From positions 124,001 to 188,000 of the forward strand of contig NZ_RRYI01000004.1 of NCBI RefSeq assembly GCF_003931565.1: a stretch of 64,000 nt of DNA, read 5' to 3'. How positions within the stretch are numbered: the first letter of the stretch is position 1; each line of letters starts with the position of its first letter. The notes under the pieces are model-generated. The model saw only the letters and a list, made by a program, of their open reading frames with translations. It did not search any database and was not told the DNA's origin. Of this stretch, positions 50,208-58,202 are shown piece after piece. The position numbers and the translations under genes were made by a program. Origin of the DNA: Caulobacter sp. 602-1. GTDB taxonomy: Bacteria > Pseudomonadota > Alphaproteobacteria > Caulobacterales > Caulobacteraceae.

Positions 50208-50855
50208 TCAAAACACGTGTTCGTCAGAGAGGTGAATGCGTTCGGGCGCTCGCGTGGGCACGGTGCGGAACGTTACCGAGTAGCGCAGGGCCTCCACCGG
50301 CGGGATGCTGTGCTGCCATTGGCTGCGCGAGGGACCGCTCATCAGATAGACCGAGCGCGGCTGGGCCTCGATCGAGGCCCGGTCCCAGGCTTGGCCCGAC
50401 CGACGACGCAGGCGGAAGGTGCAGGGGGACAGCAGCGAGACCCCGGCGATGGCGATGGCCGGTGGCCGGTCGCGATGCCAGCCGATCCCCGCGCCTGGCG
50501 CGTATTCGGTGACCAGGGCGTGGGCGAAGGTGGTGCGAGCAAACCCCGTGAAGGCCGCGACCTTGTCCAGCAGCGGAGCGAGGAAATCGGGCAGAGGCTC
50601 GCCGGTCTCCACCAGCGCGCCGTCCGGTCCGCGTCGCCAGCCGAACCCAGCGACCCGCCGGTGGCCCTGATAGCCCTTGTGCTCATAGGGCTGAAAATCC
50701 AGGTCCGCGAACCGCGCGACCAGGGCTTGCTCCTCGGCCAGCGTGATCAGCTCGGTCTGGTGGCGAAAACCCTCAGGCAGGGGCGTCTTGGGGGCGATCG
50801 GCAGGTCAAAGAGGCTGGGCTGGAAATCGATTGCGCGCGAGGGGCGGGGGCTCAC
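50208..50855 (-). CDS. AlkB-like 2-oxoglutarate/Fe(II)-dependent DNA repair dioxygenase
   Basis: A 215-residue AlkB homologue that should oxidatively remove alkyl groups (1-methyladenine, 3-methylcytosine) from DNA. Iron ligands are His and Asp in GIGWHRDRP and the later His in QWQHSIPPV; the 2-oxoglutarate contact is Arg in LRYSVTFRTV. YEHKGYQGHRRVAGFGW is the nucleotide-recognition lid seen in ALKBH2/3-like bacterial enzymes. GTG at 50855 is the start and overlaps the stop codon of the gene before it, so the two are translationally coupled. The operon begins with a perfect LexA box. Confidence 0.92.
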   Translation of the reverse strand: MSPRPSRAIDFQPSLFDLPIAPKTPLPEGFRHQTELITLAEEQALVARFADLDFQPYEHKGYQGHRRVAGFGWRRGPDGALVETGEPLPDFLAPLLDKVAAFTGFARTTFAHALVTEYAPGAGIGWHRDRPPAIAIAGVSLLSPCTFRLRRRSGQAWDRASIEAQPRSVYLMSGPSRSQWQHSIPPVEALRYSVTFRTVPTRAPERIHLSDEHVF

Positions 50856-51226
50856 AGGCCGACCTCCTCGGGCAGAACCCCGGCGTCGAGCAGCATCGTC
50901 ACAACATGTGCGCGCTGGGTGGCGGGGGTGTCGGCCTGGGCGTCCTGGTAGCCGCCCCGCATCAGGCGGACGATGGGCCAATGGCCGCCGCAGCCGCGCT
51001 GGGGGCAGAACACTCCGGCCTGGACCTGGGCGATGGTGCGGGCCAGGCGCTTGCGCAGGCGCTGGCCGAGAAACTCGCGACGCCCCCAGGTCCGCTCCAT
51101 GCCACAGTACTGGCAACGGAACTGGACGTCCCAGCCACGCTCCAGGCAGTCGACCAGGCGCATGGCGGCCATGGCCGGCTGCAATCGGGCGGCCTTGCGC
51201 CGGTCGCTTTCGCTGGGTTCAGGCAT
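50852..51226 (-). CDS. hypothetical protein with cysteine-pair motifs (124 aa)
   Basis: A 124-residue protein with two cysteine pairs spaced like a zinc ribbon (RCQYCGMERTWG and FCPQRGCGGHW, residues about 38-80). A polar start (MPEPSESDRRK) and a C-terminal helix (TQRAHVVTMLLDAGVLPEEVGL) flank it. It probably binds zinc and perhaps nucleic acid, but no family is recognised. It overlaps both neighbours (8 bases with the gene before, 4 with AlkB), placing it in the SOS-linked AlkB operon. Start chosen at ATG 51226. Confidence 0.7.
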   Translation of the reverse strand: MPEPSESDRRKAARLQPAMAAMRLVDCLERGWDVQFRCQYCGMERTWGRREFLGQRLRKRLARTIAQVQAGVFCPQRGCGGHWPIVRLMRGGYQDAQADTPATQRAHVVTMLLDAGVLPEEVGL

Positions 51227-51539
51227 CGGCCGGCGGCTCCACCTGCCGCACCGCCCGCCACCAGGGCCAGCGGTGATCGCCGCCGCGCTCGATCTTCTCA
51301 ACCTCGAACCAGGCAACGTCGCCGTCGAAGTCCGGCACGTGCTGCGGATCGACGTAGTCGGCGCGGCTGCTCAGGCCCCGATCCGTGTGCAACAGGAAAT
51401 GTAATGTGCGACGGGTCTGCGTCGACCCATAGCCCTCGGTGACGGCGATCCGCGTCAAGCGGGCGATGGTCCTCTGGTAGACCCGCGGCGATCGTGGGAC
51501 ATGTGGGCGCGCGCGCGGATCGGCGCGTTTGGGCGGCAT
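51219..51539 (-). CDS. hypothetical protein, first gene of AlkB operon (106 aa)
   Basis: A 106-residue protein: basic N-terminus (MPPKRADPRARPHVPRSPRVYQRT), a helical middle (IARLTRIAVTEGYGSTQTRRTLHFLLHTDRG) and an acidic, Trp-rich end (VAWFEVEKIERGGDHRWPWWRAV). No family recognised; the basic tail and the operon suggest DNA binding, but that is a guess. The ATG at 51539 is 16 bases downstream of a LexA box, so LexA bound there would cover or sit next to the promoter. It is the first of at least three coupled genes. Confidence 0.65.
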   Translation of the reverse strand: MPPKRADPRARPHVPRSPRVYQRTIARLTRIAVTEGYGSTQTRRTLHFLLHTDRGLSSRADYVDPQHVPDFDGDVAWFEVEKIERGGDHRWPWWRAVRQVEPPADA

Positions 51540-51554
51540 GATAGGGCTCCAGAT

Positions 51555-51569
51555 GTTCCCTAATTGTTC
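51555..51569 (-). promoter_or_regulatory. LexA (SOS) box of the AlkB operon
   Basis: GTTC-CCTAATT-GTTC, a perfect match to the alphaproteobacterial LexA operator GTTC-N7-GTTC. It ends 16 bases before the first start codon (51539) of the minus-strand operon that includes AlkB. Confidence 0.8.
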
Positions 51570-51682
51570 CCATTTATCGTGAGCGAGAGTCAATCATCCG
51601 CAGGTTGGCCGATCGCTGTTCAAGCTGTCGCTGACCGCTAGGTCGTTGGAATAAGCGACACGGCCCCCGATATTATTCGGGA

Positions 51683-52906
51683 GTGAGCAGACAGATCATC
51701 ATGGTTAAGAACGAAGACATGGCCGCCGATCCATTTTTCGGCGGCCTGGAGAATACCGAGTGGAACGCCTGCATTGGCACGCAGGCCACCGAGGAGAACT
51801 ATGTCGACGGCTACATCGAAGCCGCGATCGAACTGGCGAGCGCGGCGATCGACAAGAACCTCGTCGGCAGCCGCGACACCCTGGCGATGCCAATCCTCTA
51901 CAACGCGCGCCACGGTCTGGAGCTGTCGCTCAAATACGCGATCGGCCAGCTGGTGGACCAAGGCGTTTTGCCGTCCAGGCATGAGGTGAACCATGATGTG
52001 ATGTCCCACTGGCGGTTGCTGGACCGGGCCCAACTGGGCGACGAGGCCCTATGCAAGATCGTGCGGGTTCTTGGGCCGTTCGTGACCAGCCTGGCGCAGA
52101 TCGACGACGACGGGCAGGCGCTGCGCTACCCGGAGGATCGGGAGGGCAACAAAAGCCTGGAGGACCGCTCGCTCGCTAACATCGTCCGGATCCGCAACGG
52201 CGTGACGATCATGGGCAAAATCCTTGAGCAGATGAAGTACCGGATCAAGGACCTCGGTGAGGAGCGGGCGACTGGCAGTTATACCGCCGAGTGTTCTCGC
52301 AAGGACCTGCTGGCGATCGCCGACATGCTTCCGCCCGTCAGTGAGTGGGGAGAGGCGCCGTTCCTGGCCGCCAAGGCCGCGGTGATGGAGCGTTTCTCGA
52401 TCGGCAGCCGTAAGTTTTCCGCCGCCGCCGACGTGATCAAGAAAAGCCCGGAGATGCGCCTGAAGATCGGACTTCAAAGCGATCTGGCCTATCTGACCGA
52501 CGCCCACGCGGTGTTCGCTATCAAGCAGTGGGCGCTACGTCATCCGCCGAAGGCGCCTGGTAACCCGCTGGGCCTGGATTATTTCGCCAGTCGTGCTCAG
52601 CTGAGGACGATGCTGGACAGGACGGACGTGGCCGGACCGGTCAATGGCGCGATCATCGCGACGCTGTCGCCAGATGAGATCGCCGACCTAGCGACGATTT
52701 TCCAGATCGGCCGGGAAAAGTGGTTCGGGGAGCACTACGCCGAAGATTTGGAGCGCACGAGAAAACGCCACGCCCTGGGCGACAGCCTCTGGGAGCCGGT
52801 GAACTATCTCACCGAAAAGACCAATCTTCGCGACGCGGTCGTTCGCGGCATGACCATTCTGGGGCGGCCAGACTTGGCGGCGACGATTGCGGCCATTCCG
52901 CAGTGA
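51683..52906 (+). CDS. HEPN-like domain protein of unknown function (407 aa)
   Basis: The N-terminal half (about 30-190) has the look of HEPN-like helical domains: ILYNARHGLELSLKYAIG (the RHxxELxLK pattern), a following conserved His region (NHDVMSHWRLLD), IDDDGQALRYPED and RIRNGVTIMGKILEQMKYRI. The rest (200-407) is helical with no recognised motif. HEPN proteins are often RNases or regulators in antiphage systems; it has the RxxxH-like context but no proven active site. It stands alone, divergent from the AlkB operon. GTG 51683 is used as the start; ATG 51701 is as likely. Confidence 0.6.
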   Translation: MSRQIIMVKNEDMAADPFFGGLENTEWNACIGTQATEENYVDGYIEAAIELASAAIDKNLVGSRDTLAMPILYNARHGLELSLKYAIGQLVDQGVLPSRHEVNHDVMSHWRLLDRAQLGDEALCKIVRVLGPFVTSLAQIDDDGQALRYPEDREGNKSLEDRSLANIVRIRNGVTIMGKILEQMKYRIKDLGEERATGSYTAECSRKDLLAIADMLPPVSEWGEAPFLAAKAAVMERFSIGSRKFSAAADVIKKSPEMRLKIGLQSDLAYLTDAHAVFAIKQWALRHPPKAPGNPLGLDYFASRAQLRTMLDRTDVAGPVNGAIIATLSPDEIADLATIFQIGREKWFGEHYAEDLERTRKRHALGDSLWEPVNYLTEKTNLRDAVVRGMTILGRPDLAATIAAIPQ

Positions 52907-53040
52907 CGACGCCTTGGTACGGCTGGCGCGACGGCCGCGCCGCCTAGGGCGAGCAGGGCACGACCGCGGCGACGCGCCTGCAGCCAATCATCTCAAGCGC
53001 AAGGGTGGACCCTTGGCCGGCGCCTTGCAGACCCATAGGT

Positions 53041-53796
53041 CTAACGGCGGTCAGGGCGCTTCCAGGCGACCTCGATCTGGCCCGCGTCGAACAGCACTTC
53101 CTCGGCGATCTCGCCGAGCACCATTTCGATGGTGTCCGTGCACCGTTCGGTGTCGGCCAGGACGTCGAGCGCGCTGAACGAAATGACCTTGATGCCGCGC
53201 GCCAAGAGCGCGTTCTCGGCCTGCACTTTCTCCGGAAGGCGCTCGCCCGGCCGGTGAATATCGATGAACACCGCCAACTGCTTGGCGACATTGTCAAAGC
53301 GGGTTTCAAATCCGATCGTCGGACGCGCGGCCTGGAAGTCGGGGCGAAACGCGAAGGTCGTGTGCCAGCCGCTCTTGGGCCGCTGAGACCAATCATCGTA
53401 GAGCTGGGTCCACTGATAGCCGTCGCTGACGTGGATCATGTGCGCCAAGATCAGCATTTCGGCTGGTGTGGCGTCGTCGCGCAGCGCGCGCGCAAAGTCG
53501 TCCTCGTGTCGCGCGACCTCGTCATCGCCCAAGAGCTGGAAGCGGCGCGTGGCCGCCTCGCGAATGTCGGCGGGGCTCGAGTCGGGCCCGATCGGCGTGG
53601 GAAGCCGCCAGGGCTCAAGCTTGCGCTCAATCGCCGCCAGCACAAGACGAAGGAGGGGCGGGGGCTGGCGTCGGCCAGCTTCCCAATCTTCGATGGTGCG
53701 CACCGCGCCGCCGATCCGATCGGCGAGGTCCAGACGGCTCAACTCGTGCGCTTCCCGAAAGGCTTTCACGTCGTCGCCGGTGATCGCGTCAACCAT
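53041..53796 (-). CDS. HTH protein fused to a possible Vsr-like nuclease domain (251 aa)
   Basis: Residues 1-60 are an XRE-type helix-turn-helix (FREAHELSRLDLADRIGGAVRTIEDWEAGRRQPP). The central part is unassigned; residues about 155-235 resemble the restriction-endonuclease-like fold of Vsr/DUF559 proteins: strand AVFIDIHRP, helix EKVQAENALLARG, strand IKVISFSALDVL, then a cysteine-containing loop. The start at 53796 follows GGAGG by 6 bases. A 15-base palindrome and a half-site lie just upstream, as expected for an autoregulator. A toxin, a defence nuclease or a repressor are all possible. Confidence 0.6.
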   Translation of the reverse strand: MVDAITGDDVKAFREAHELSRLDLADRIGGAVRTIEDWEAGRRQPPPLLRLVLAAIERKLEPWRLPTPIGPDSSPADIREAATRRFQLLGDDEVARHEDDFARALRDDATPAEMLILAHMIHVSDGYQWTQLYDDWSQRPKSGWHTTFAFRPDFQAARPTIGFETRFDNVAKQLAVFIDIHRPGERLPEKVQAENALLARGIKVISFSALDVLADTERCTDTIEMVLGEIAEEVLFDAGQIEVAWKRPDRR

Positions 53797-53824
53797 GTAT
53801 GCCTCCACGCATAATGTATTATTC

Positions 53825-53839
53825 CCACGCATTGCGTGG
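53825..53839. promoter_or_regulatory. Palindromic operator candidate of the HTH-nuclease gene
   Basis: CCACGCATTGCGTGG, a perfect 7+1+7 palindrome 29 bases upstream of the start at 53796, with a further half-site CCACGCAT at 53805-53812. Two sites before an XRE-domain gene suggest autorepression. Confidence 0.55.
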
Positions 53840-53974
53840 AGTGTCCATGCTTTCGTAGGGCTCTCGTTGAGACGTTGAGGATCGCTGGCGAGACGCCATC
53901 GTCACGGCGGGCCGCTGGCCCGCATAAGGCCATCGCGCGGCGCGCGATGACTCTCTTGAAGATCCTTTCTCCAA

Positions 53975-54124
53975 AAAGGGGGGTGGGCGACGCGCCCTTC
54001 TAGGCCCGCCACGGACGGCGGCAACCGGCCTTCGGCCGGTCCTCCACTCACGTTGCGGCCCTTCGGGTGCCGCCGCCCGCTGCGGCGGGCCTCTCCGGTC
54101 GCTCATCGCCGCCCACCCCCCTTT
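53975..54124. repeat. 15-base inverted repeat upstream of ardC
   Basis: The arms AAAGGGGGGTGGGCG (53975-53989) and CGCCCACCCCCCTTT (54110-54124) are exact complements, 120 bases apart. Their role is unknown: a terminator pair, operator, or a relic of an insertion are possible. Confidence 0.5.
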
Positions 54125-54169
54125 CCGGCGAAAGGACGCGGGGTTTGGGGCGGGGATGGAGGCCACCTC

Positions 54170-55276
54170 ATGCGCTCTTCCCGGAAAGGCCGTCAGGGAA
54201 CGGTCAAGCTTGCGTCAAGGACGTCCGCCGTCGGTTCGGCGGCCCGGCCGGGGGGCGCTGCCCCGGCCTGCGGTGGGGAGGGCGACGGTTCGGGCGACCC
54301 GGATGAAACCCGCCGAGAGGGCGAGCCGGAGCGTTCGCGCGCCAGCCTCTATGACGAAGTCACCGGCCGGATCATCGGCGAACTGGAGGCCGGGCGCCTG
54401 CCCTGGGTCAAGCCGTGGGGCAAGGTCGGCGGGACCGGGCCGGGCCTGCCGCGCAACGCCACCACGGGGCGCAGCTACTCGGGGGTCAACATCCTGCTGC
54501 TGTGGGGCGCGGTCATCGAGCATGGCTATGAAACCCAGGGCTGGCTGACCTTCCGCCAAGCCCAGAAGGCGGGCGGACAGGTGCGGCGGGGCGAGCGTGG
54601 GACCACCGTGGTCTTCGCCGACAAGTTCACGCCCAAGGCCGAGCAGGAACGAGCGGCGCGCGCGGGCGACGCGCCCGGCGCCGTGCCCTTCCTCAAGCGC
54701 TTCACCGTCTTCAATGTCGATCAATGCGAGGGCCTGGAGACCTTGGCGGCGGCGCCCGCGCCCTTGCCCGAGCGTCAGGTCATCCCCCACGTCGAGGCCT
54801 TGATCGCCGCGACGCGGGCGGATTTTCGGATCGGCGGCCATGAGGCCTATTACGCCCCGGCGCTCGACTATATTCGCGTTCCCCCTCAACCGGCCTTCCG
54901 CCAGCAGATCGACTATTACCGCACCGCCCTGCATGAGCTGTCGCACTGGACGGGCCATCCCACGCGCCTGAACCGCGACCAGAGCGGGCGGTTCGGCTCC
55001 AAGCCCTACGGTTTCGAGGAACTGGTCGCCGAACTGTCGGCCGCCTTCGCCTGCGCCGCCTTGGGCGTTGTTCCCACCGTGCGCCATGCCGACTACCTGG
55101 GCGCATGGCTGGCGATCCTGAAGGAGGACAACCGCGCGATCTTCCGCGCCGCCTCCAAGGCCAGCAAGGCGGCCGACTACCTGCTGGCCTTCGCGCCCAA
55201 CCGGGCGGGCGAGGGCCAAGGCAGAGGTGAGGGCGAGGCGCGGGACACCGCGCCGGTCTCGGAGGTCGCGGCATGA
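54170..55276 (+). CDS. ardC: ArdC-family antirestriction protein
   Basis: A 368-residue protein: an Arg/Gly-rich N-terminal stretch (1-57), the ArdC N-terminal single-strand DNA-binding domain (about 58-190; SLYDEVTGRIIGELEAG, PWVKPWG, GWLTFRQAQKAGGQVRRGERGT) and a zinc-metalloprotease-like domain with HELSHWTGH at 255-263. ArdC proteins protect incoming single-stranded plasmid DNA from restriction after conjugation. The start follows GGAGG. The stop overlaps the DUF2958 gene (ATGA), a pairing common on alphaproteobacterial plasmids and ICEs. Confidence 0.92.
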   Translation: MRSSRKGRQGTVKLASRTSAVGSAARPGGAAPACGGEGDGSGDPDETRREGEPERSRASLYDEVTGRIIGELEAGRLPWVKPWGKVGGTGPGLPRNATTGRSYSGVNILLLWGAVIEHGYETQGWLTFRQAQKAGGQVRRGERGTTVVFADKFTPKAEQERAARAGDAPGAVPFLKRFTVFNVDQCEGLETLAAAPAPLPERQVIPHVEALIAATRADFRIGGHEAYYAPALDYIRVPPQPAFRQQIDYYRTALHELSHWTGHPTRLNRDQSGRFGSKPYGFEELVAELSAAFACAALGVVPTVRHADYLGAWLAILKEDNRAIFRAASKASKAADYLLAFAPNRAGEGQGRGEGEARDTAPVSEVAA

Positions 55277-55662
55277 AAACGCCCCTGATCCCCGACGCGA
55301 TCATGGCCCAGCTGATCGCCAATGGGGCCGCCGAGGAGGAACGCGACCCGGTCCCGCCGCTCAAACTCTTCAATCCGGTCGGGCCGGGGCGCTGGCTGAT
55401 CACCGAGATCCTGGGCGACGCCGACACCCTGTTTGGCCTGTGCGACCTGGACCAGGGCTTTCCCGAGCTGCGCTACGTCAGTCTCGACGAGATCGAGGCC
55501 ATCGCCTTGCCGCACGGCTTTCGGATCGAGCGCGACCGCTTCTTTGTCGGGCGCGTCCCGCTGTCGATGTGGGCTGAGCTCGCCCGTCGCCTGGGCTCGA
55601 TCGTCGCGGCCGAGGGCATGGTCCGCCTGATGTCCCATCACGCCAAGGACGGCCCGTCCTGA
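55273..55662 (+). CDS. DUF2958-family protein
   Basis: A 129-residue protein of the DUF2958 family: IPDAIMAQLIANGAAEEERDPVPPLKLFNPVGPGRWLITEI and GLCDLDQGFPELRYVSLDEIEAI are its typical segments. The function is unknown. It is coupled by ATGA overlap to ardC, and homologues sit beside ardC and parB-like genes on plasmids and integrative elements, which suggests a role in establishment of the element. Confidence 0.88.
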   Translation: MKTPLIPDAIMAQLIANGAAEEERDPVPPLKLFNPVGPGRWLITEILGDADTLFGLCDLDQGFPELRYVSLDEIEAIALPHGFRIERDRFFVGRVPLSMWAELARRLGSIVAAEGMVRLMSHHAKDGPS

Positions 55663-55803
55663 ACCGGTTTTCGCCCTTCCGCGCGCCGGGTCCGCCCGGC
55701 GTCGGATCGCCCGCGCCAATCCCGGCGCATCCCCGGTCCCGCCCTTCGCCTTGGACAGCATCACGGGCGGGACCGGTTCACCCCTGAAAACAGGAGCCGA
55801 CCC

Positions 55804-57684
55804 ATGAGACTCTCCCACGCCGACCCGCGCAAGCTGGTCATCTCACCGCTCAACATGCACCATGACGAGCCCGCGCCCGACGTCTCCGACATCATCGGCT
55901 CGGTGCGCCAGCACGGCGTCCTGGAAACCCTCCTCGTGCGCGAGACCTTCCAGGACGGCGTCCTGGTTCCCGAGCATTTCGAGGTGGTGGCCGGGCGGCG
56001 GCGCTGCTTCGCCGCCCAGGCCGTGGCGGGCGAGGGGATCGACATCGATCCCGTCCCCATCGGCATCCTGGAGGCGGGCGACGACGCCGCCGCCCTGGAA
56101 ATCTCGCTGATCGAGAACATGGCTCGGCTGCCGCCGAACGAGGTGGCCTGCTGGGAAACCTTCGCGAAGTTGATCCGCGAAGGCCGCACGCCCCAGGACT
56201 TGGCCGCCACCTTCGGCAAGACCGAGGTGGTCATTCACCGGGTTCTGGCCCTGGGCGCCCTCCTGCCGCGCATCCGCAAGCTCTATCGCAAGGAGGCCAT
56301 CGACGTGGCCACGGTCCGCCAGCTGACCCTGGCCAGCAAGAGCCAGCAGAAGGACTGGCTCAAGCTCTACGACGATCCCGCCCAGCGCGAACCGCGCGGC
56401 GCCAGTCTCAAGGCTTGGCTGTTCGGCGGCGAGGCGATCCCGACCAGCTTGGCGCTCTTCGCCCTGGACGACTATCCCGGCGCGATCATCGCCGACCTGT
56501 TCGGCGAGGAGGCCTACTTCACCGACGCGGCGCTGTTCTGGACCCACCAGAACCAGGCCGTGGCCGCCAAGGCCGAGGCCTTGCGGGCCGAAGGCTGGAG
56601 CGATGTCGAGGTGCTGGAGGTCGGCCAGATGTTCCATGGCTACCAGCACGTCTCGACCTCCAAAGCCAAGGGCGGCAAGGCCTTCATCACCGTAAGTCGC
56701 CGGGGCGAGGTCACGGTGCATGAAGGCTGGCTGACGGCCAAGGAGGCCCGCCGCGCCGAGGCCGCCGAGCGGGCCGCTGCGCGCGGCGACGGCAAGGAGG
56801 GTTCCGTCGCCAGCGGCGAGGCGCCCAAGGCCGAGCGCTCGGAGGTCACCGCCAACCAGCAGGCCTATATAGACCTGCACCGGCGGGCCGCCGTGCGCGC
56901 GGTGCTCACCGACCACTTGGACGTCGCTTTGCGGCTGCTGGTCGCCCACGCCGTGGCCGGGTCGCGCTACTGGCGAGTGGAGACCGATCCGCTGGGCGCC
57001 GGGTCTCAGATGGCCGCCGACAGTCTCAAGACCAGCCCCGGCGAGACGACCTTCGCGGCCAAGCAGTCGCAAGTTCTGCGTCTGCTGGGTCTGACGGCGG
57101 GCGGTGATCTGGTCGGTCGGGGGCACGCGGGCGGGGCGGCGGCGGTGTTCGTCCGGCTGCTGTCGCTCAGCGACGCCGAGGTCCTGGCCGTCGCGGCGGT
57201 GGTCATCGGCGAGACCCTGGCGGCCGGGAGCGCCGAGGTCGAGGCGGCGGGGACCTATCTCCAGGTCGACATGAGCGACTTCTGGCGGCCCGACGAGGCG
57301 TTCTTCGACGGCATCAAGGACCGCGAGACCATAAACGCCATGCTCAGGGAGGTGGGCGGCAAGAAGGTCGCCGACGGCAACCTCGCTGAGAAGGTCCGCA
57401 CCCAGAAGGGCATCTTGCGCGACTTCCTGGCCGGGACCAACGACCGGCCCAAGGTCGAGCGCTGGACGCCCCGCTGGCTGACCTTCCCCGCCCAGGCCTA
57501 TACCCGCAGGCCCTTCGCCACGGCCCAGAGGTCCAAGGCGGTGGCGCCGCTATTGCGCCGCGTGCGCTCGCCCCTGGACGAGGCGGGCTCCCCGGAGACC
57601 GTCGCGCCCGACGCGGTCGCGCGCCAGACCCGCGCGGCGGCTCCGGCGGTGGCGGCTGACGCCGAGGCCTTCGCCGCCGAGTAG
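55804..57684 (+). CDS. ParB/Spo0J-type partition protein, orphan
   Basis: A 626-residue ParB-like protein. The N-terminal ParB/Srx domain (about 1-105) has VVAGRRRCFAA (the conserved GxRR CTP/DNA patch) and SLIENMARLPPNEVACWETF; a helix-turn-helix follows (TPQDLAATFGKTEVVIHRVLAL). The long C-terminal half (residues about 230-626) is helical with no known domain and is typical of plasmid or ICE ParB-like proteins. There is no parA in the window, so classical partition is uncertain; it may act as a regulator or nuclease-like factor. Ribosome site ACAGGAG precedes the ATG. A hairpin terminator follows. Confidence 0.88.
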   Translation: MRLSHADPRKLVISPLNMHHDEPAPDVSDIIGSVRQHGVLETLLVRETFQDGVLVPEHFEVVAGRRRCFAAQAVAGEGIDIDPVPIGILEAGDDAAALEISLIENMARLPPNEVACWETFAKLIREGRTPQDLAATFGKTEVVIHRVLALGALLPRIRKLYRKEAIDVATVRQLTLASKSQQKDWLKLYDDPAQREPRGASLKAWLFGGEAIPTSLALFALDDYPGAIIADLFGEEAYFTDAALFWTHQNQAVAAKAEALRAEGWSDVEVLEVGQMFHGYQHVSTSKAKGGKAFITVSRRGEVTVHEGWLTAKEARRAEAAERAAARGDGKEGSVASGEAPKAERSEVTANQQAYIDLHRRAAVRAVLTDHLDVALRLLVAHAVAGSRYWRVETDPLGAGSQMAADSLKTSPGETTFAAKQSQVLRLLGLTAGGDLVGRGHAGGAAAVFVRLLSLSDAEVLAVAAVVIGETLAAGSAEVEAAGTYLQVDMSDFWRPDEAFFDGIKDRETINAMLREVGGKKVADGNLAEKVRTQKGILRDFLAGTNDRPKVERWTPRWLTFPAQAYTRRPFATAQRSKAVAPLLRRVRSPLDEAGSPETVAPDAVARQTRAAAPAVAADAEAFAAE

Positions 57685-57712
57685 CCCGGCGTCTTGCCGA
57701 ACCCGCCTCCAG

Positions 57713-57743
57713 GCCCCCGCGCTCGCGCGGGGGCTCTTCTTTT
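57713..57743 (+). terminator. Intrinsic terminator behind the ParB gene
   Basis: A 9-bp stem (57713-57721 with 57726-57734, GCCCCCGCG against CGCGGGGGC), CTCG tetraloop and a TCTTCTTTT tail, 28 bases behind the stop codon. Confidence 0.8.
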
Positions 57744-57754
57744 GGGGCTTCGGC

Positions 57755-57774
57755 GAGACGAGACGAGACGAGAC
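57755..57774. repeat. Pentanucleotide tandem repeat (GAGAC)x4
   Basis: GAGAC occurs four times in a row (57755-57774), followed by GGGGC twice. The copies are exact. It lies between the ParB terminator and the end of the decayed DUF736 copy. Confidence 0.8.
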
Positions 57775-57812
57775 GGGGCGGGGCGCGGCCTGTGCGCGGC
57801 GTGAACCCAGGC

Positions 57813-58202
57813 CTAGCCTTTGCCCTTTCCTTGCCGCGCCAAAGCCCCCGCGCCTCGCGGCGCCGGGGACGGCGAGCCCCCGTCCTCGGGGTTCCAGACC
57901 AGGGCGAAGACGTCGCCGTCGTCCTGAGCGGCGGCCCGGCCTAGCATGACCGTGACGGCGCGCGGGCCAAGGTCGCGGTGGGCCAGGAACCAGCCGACAA
58001 AGTCTCGACCCGAGACCTGGCCGACATCGAGCCAGCCGGCCCCAAGGTCCACGCCGTTCGAATAGACGCGACGGCCGGGAGGGGCGGGCGAGGCGCTTGT
58101 CCGGCTTCGGCGGGGTCTCGACGCCCGCGCGGCAGCGGGTGGGCGCAGCCGACCTTTGAAGACACCGGTTCGACGCCGCGCGCGACGTCGCCCAGAGGCC
58201 AT
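57813..58202 (-). pseudogene. Decayed inverted copy of a DUF736 gene
   Basis: This minus-strand reading mirrors the intact DUF736 gene at 58486. Its second half is nearly the same protein (RVYSNGVDLGAGWLDVGQVSGRD... LGRAAAQDDGDVFALVWNPED), but the first half has several small insertions and deletions against that copy (2 bases lost after ATGGCCTCT, others later), so residues 4-60 are out of frame (RRRARRRTGVFKG and so on). The stop codon is also lost (GACTGAGGG has become GACGGGGGC), and translation runs on into the terminator repeat. Homology continues past the gene end. I take it as a pseudogene from an inverted duplication. Confidence 0.75.

Larger units (their letters stand above)
53797..54169. 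other. Intergenic region with operator palindrome and long inverted repeat
   Basis: No gene supported. It contains the palindrome at 53825-53839 next to the HTH-nuclease start, an inverted repeat of 15 bases (53975-53989 with 54110-54124), several G+C-rich stretches, and the strong ribosome site GGAGG of ardC at 54158-54162. The two flanking genes point away from each other, so it must carry both promoters. Confidence 0.6.

Noticed and set aside
50206-50222. Possible third LexA box (GTTC...GTTC) behind the small gene at 49966
   Set aside because: The spacing is 9 bases, not 7, and it lies at the end of the AlkB gene rather than before a promoter.
53819-54166. Possible gene on the minus strand before ardC
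   Set aside because: Low-complexity translation, no ribosome site, and it covers the operator palindrome and inverted repeat.
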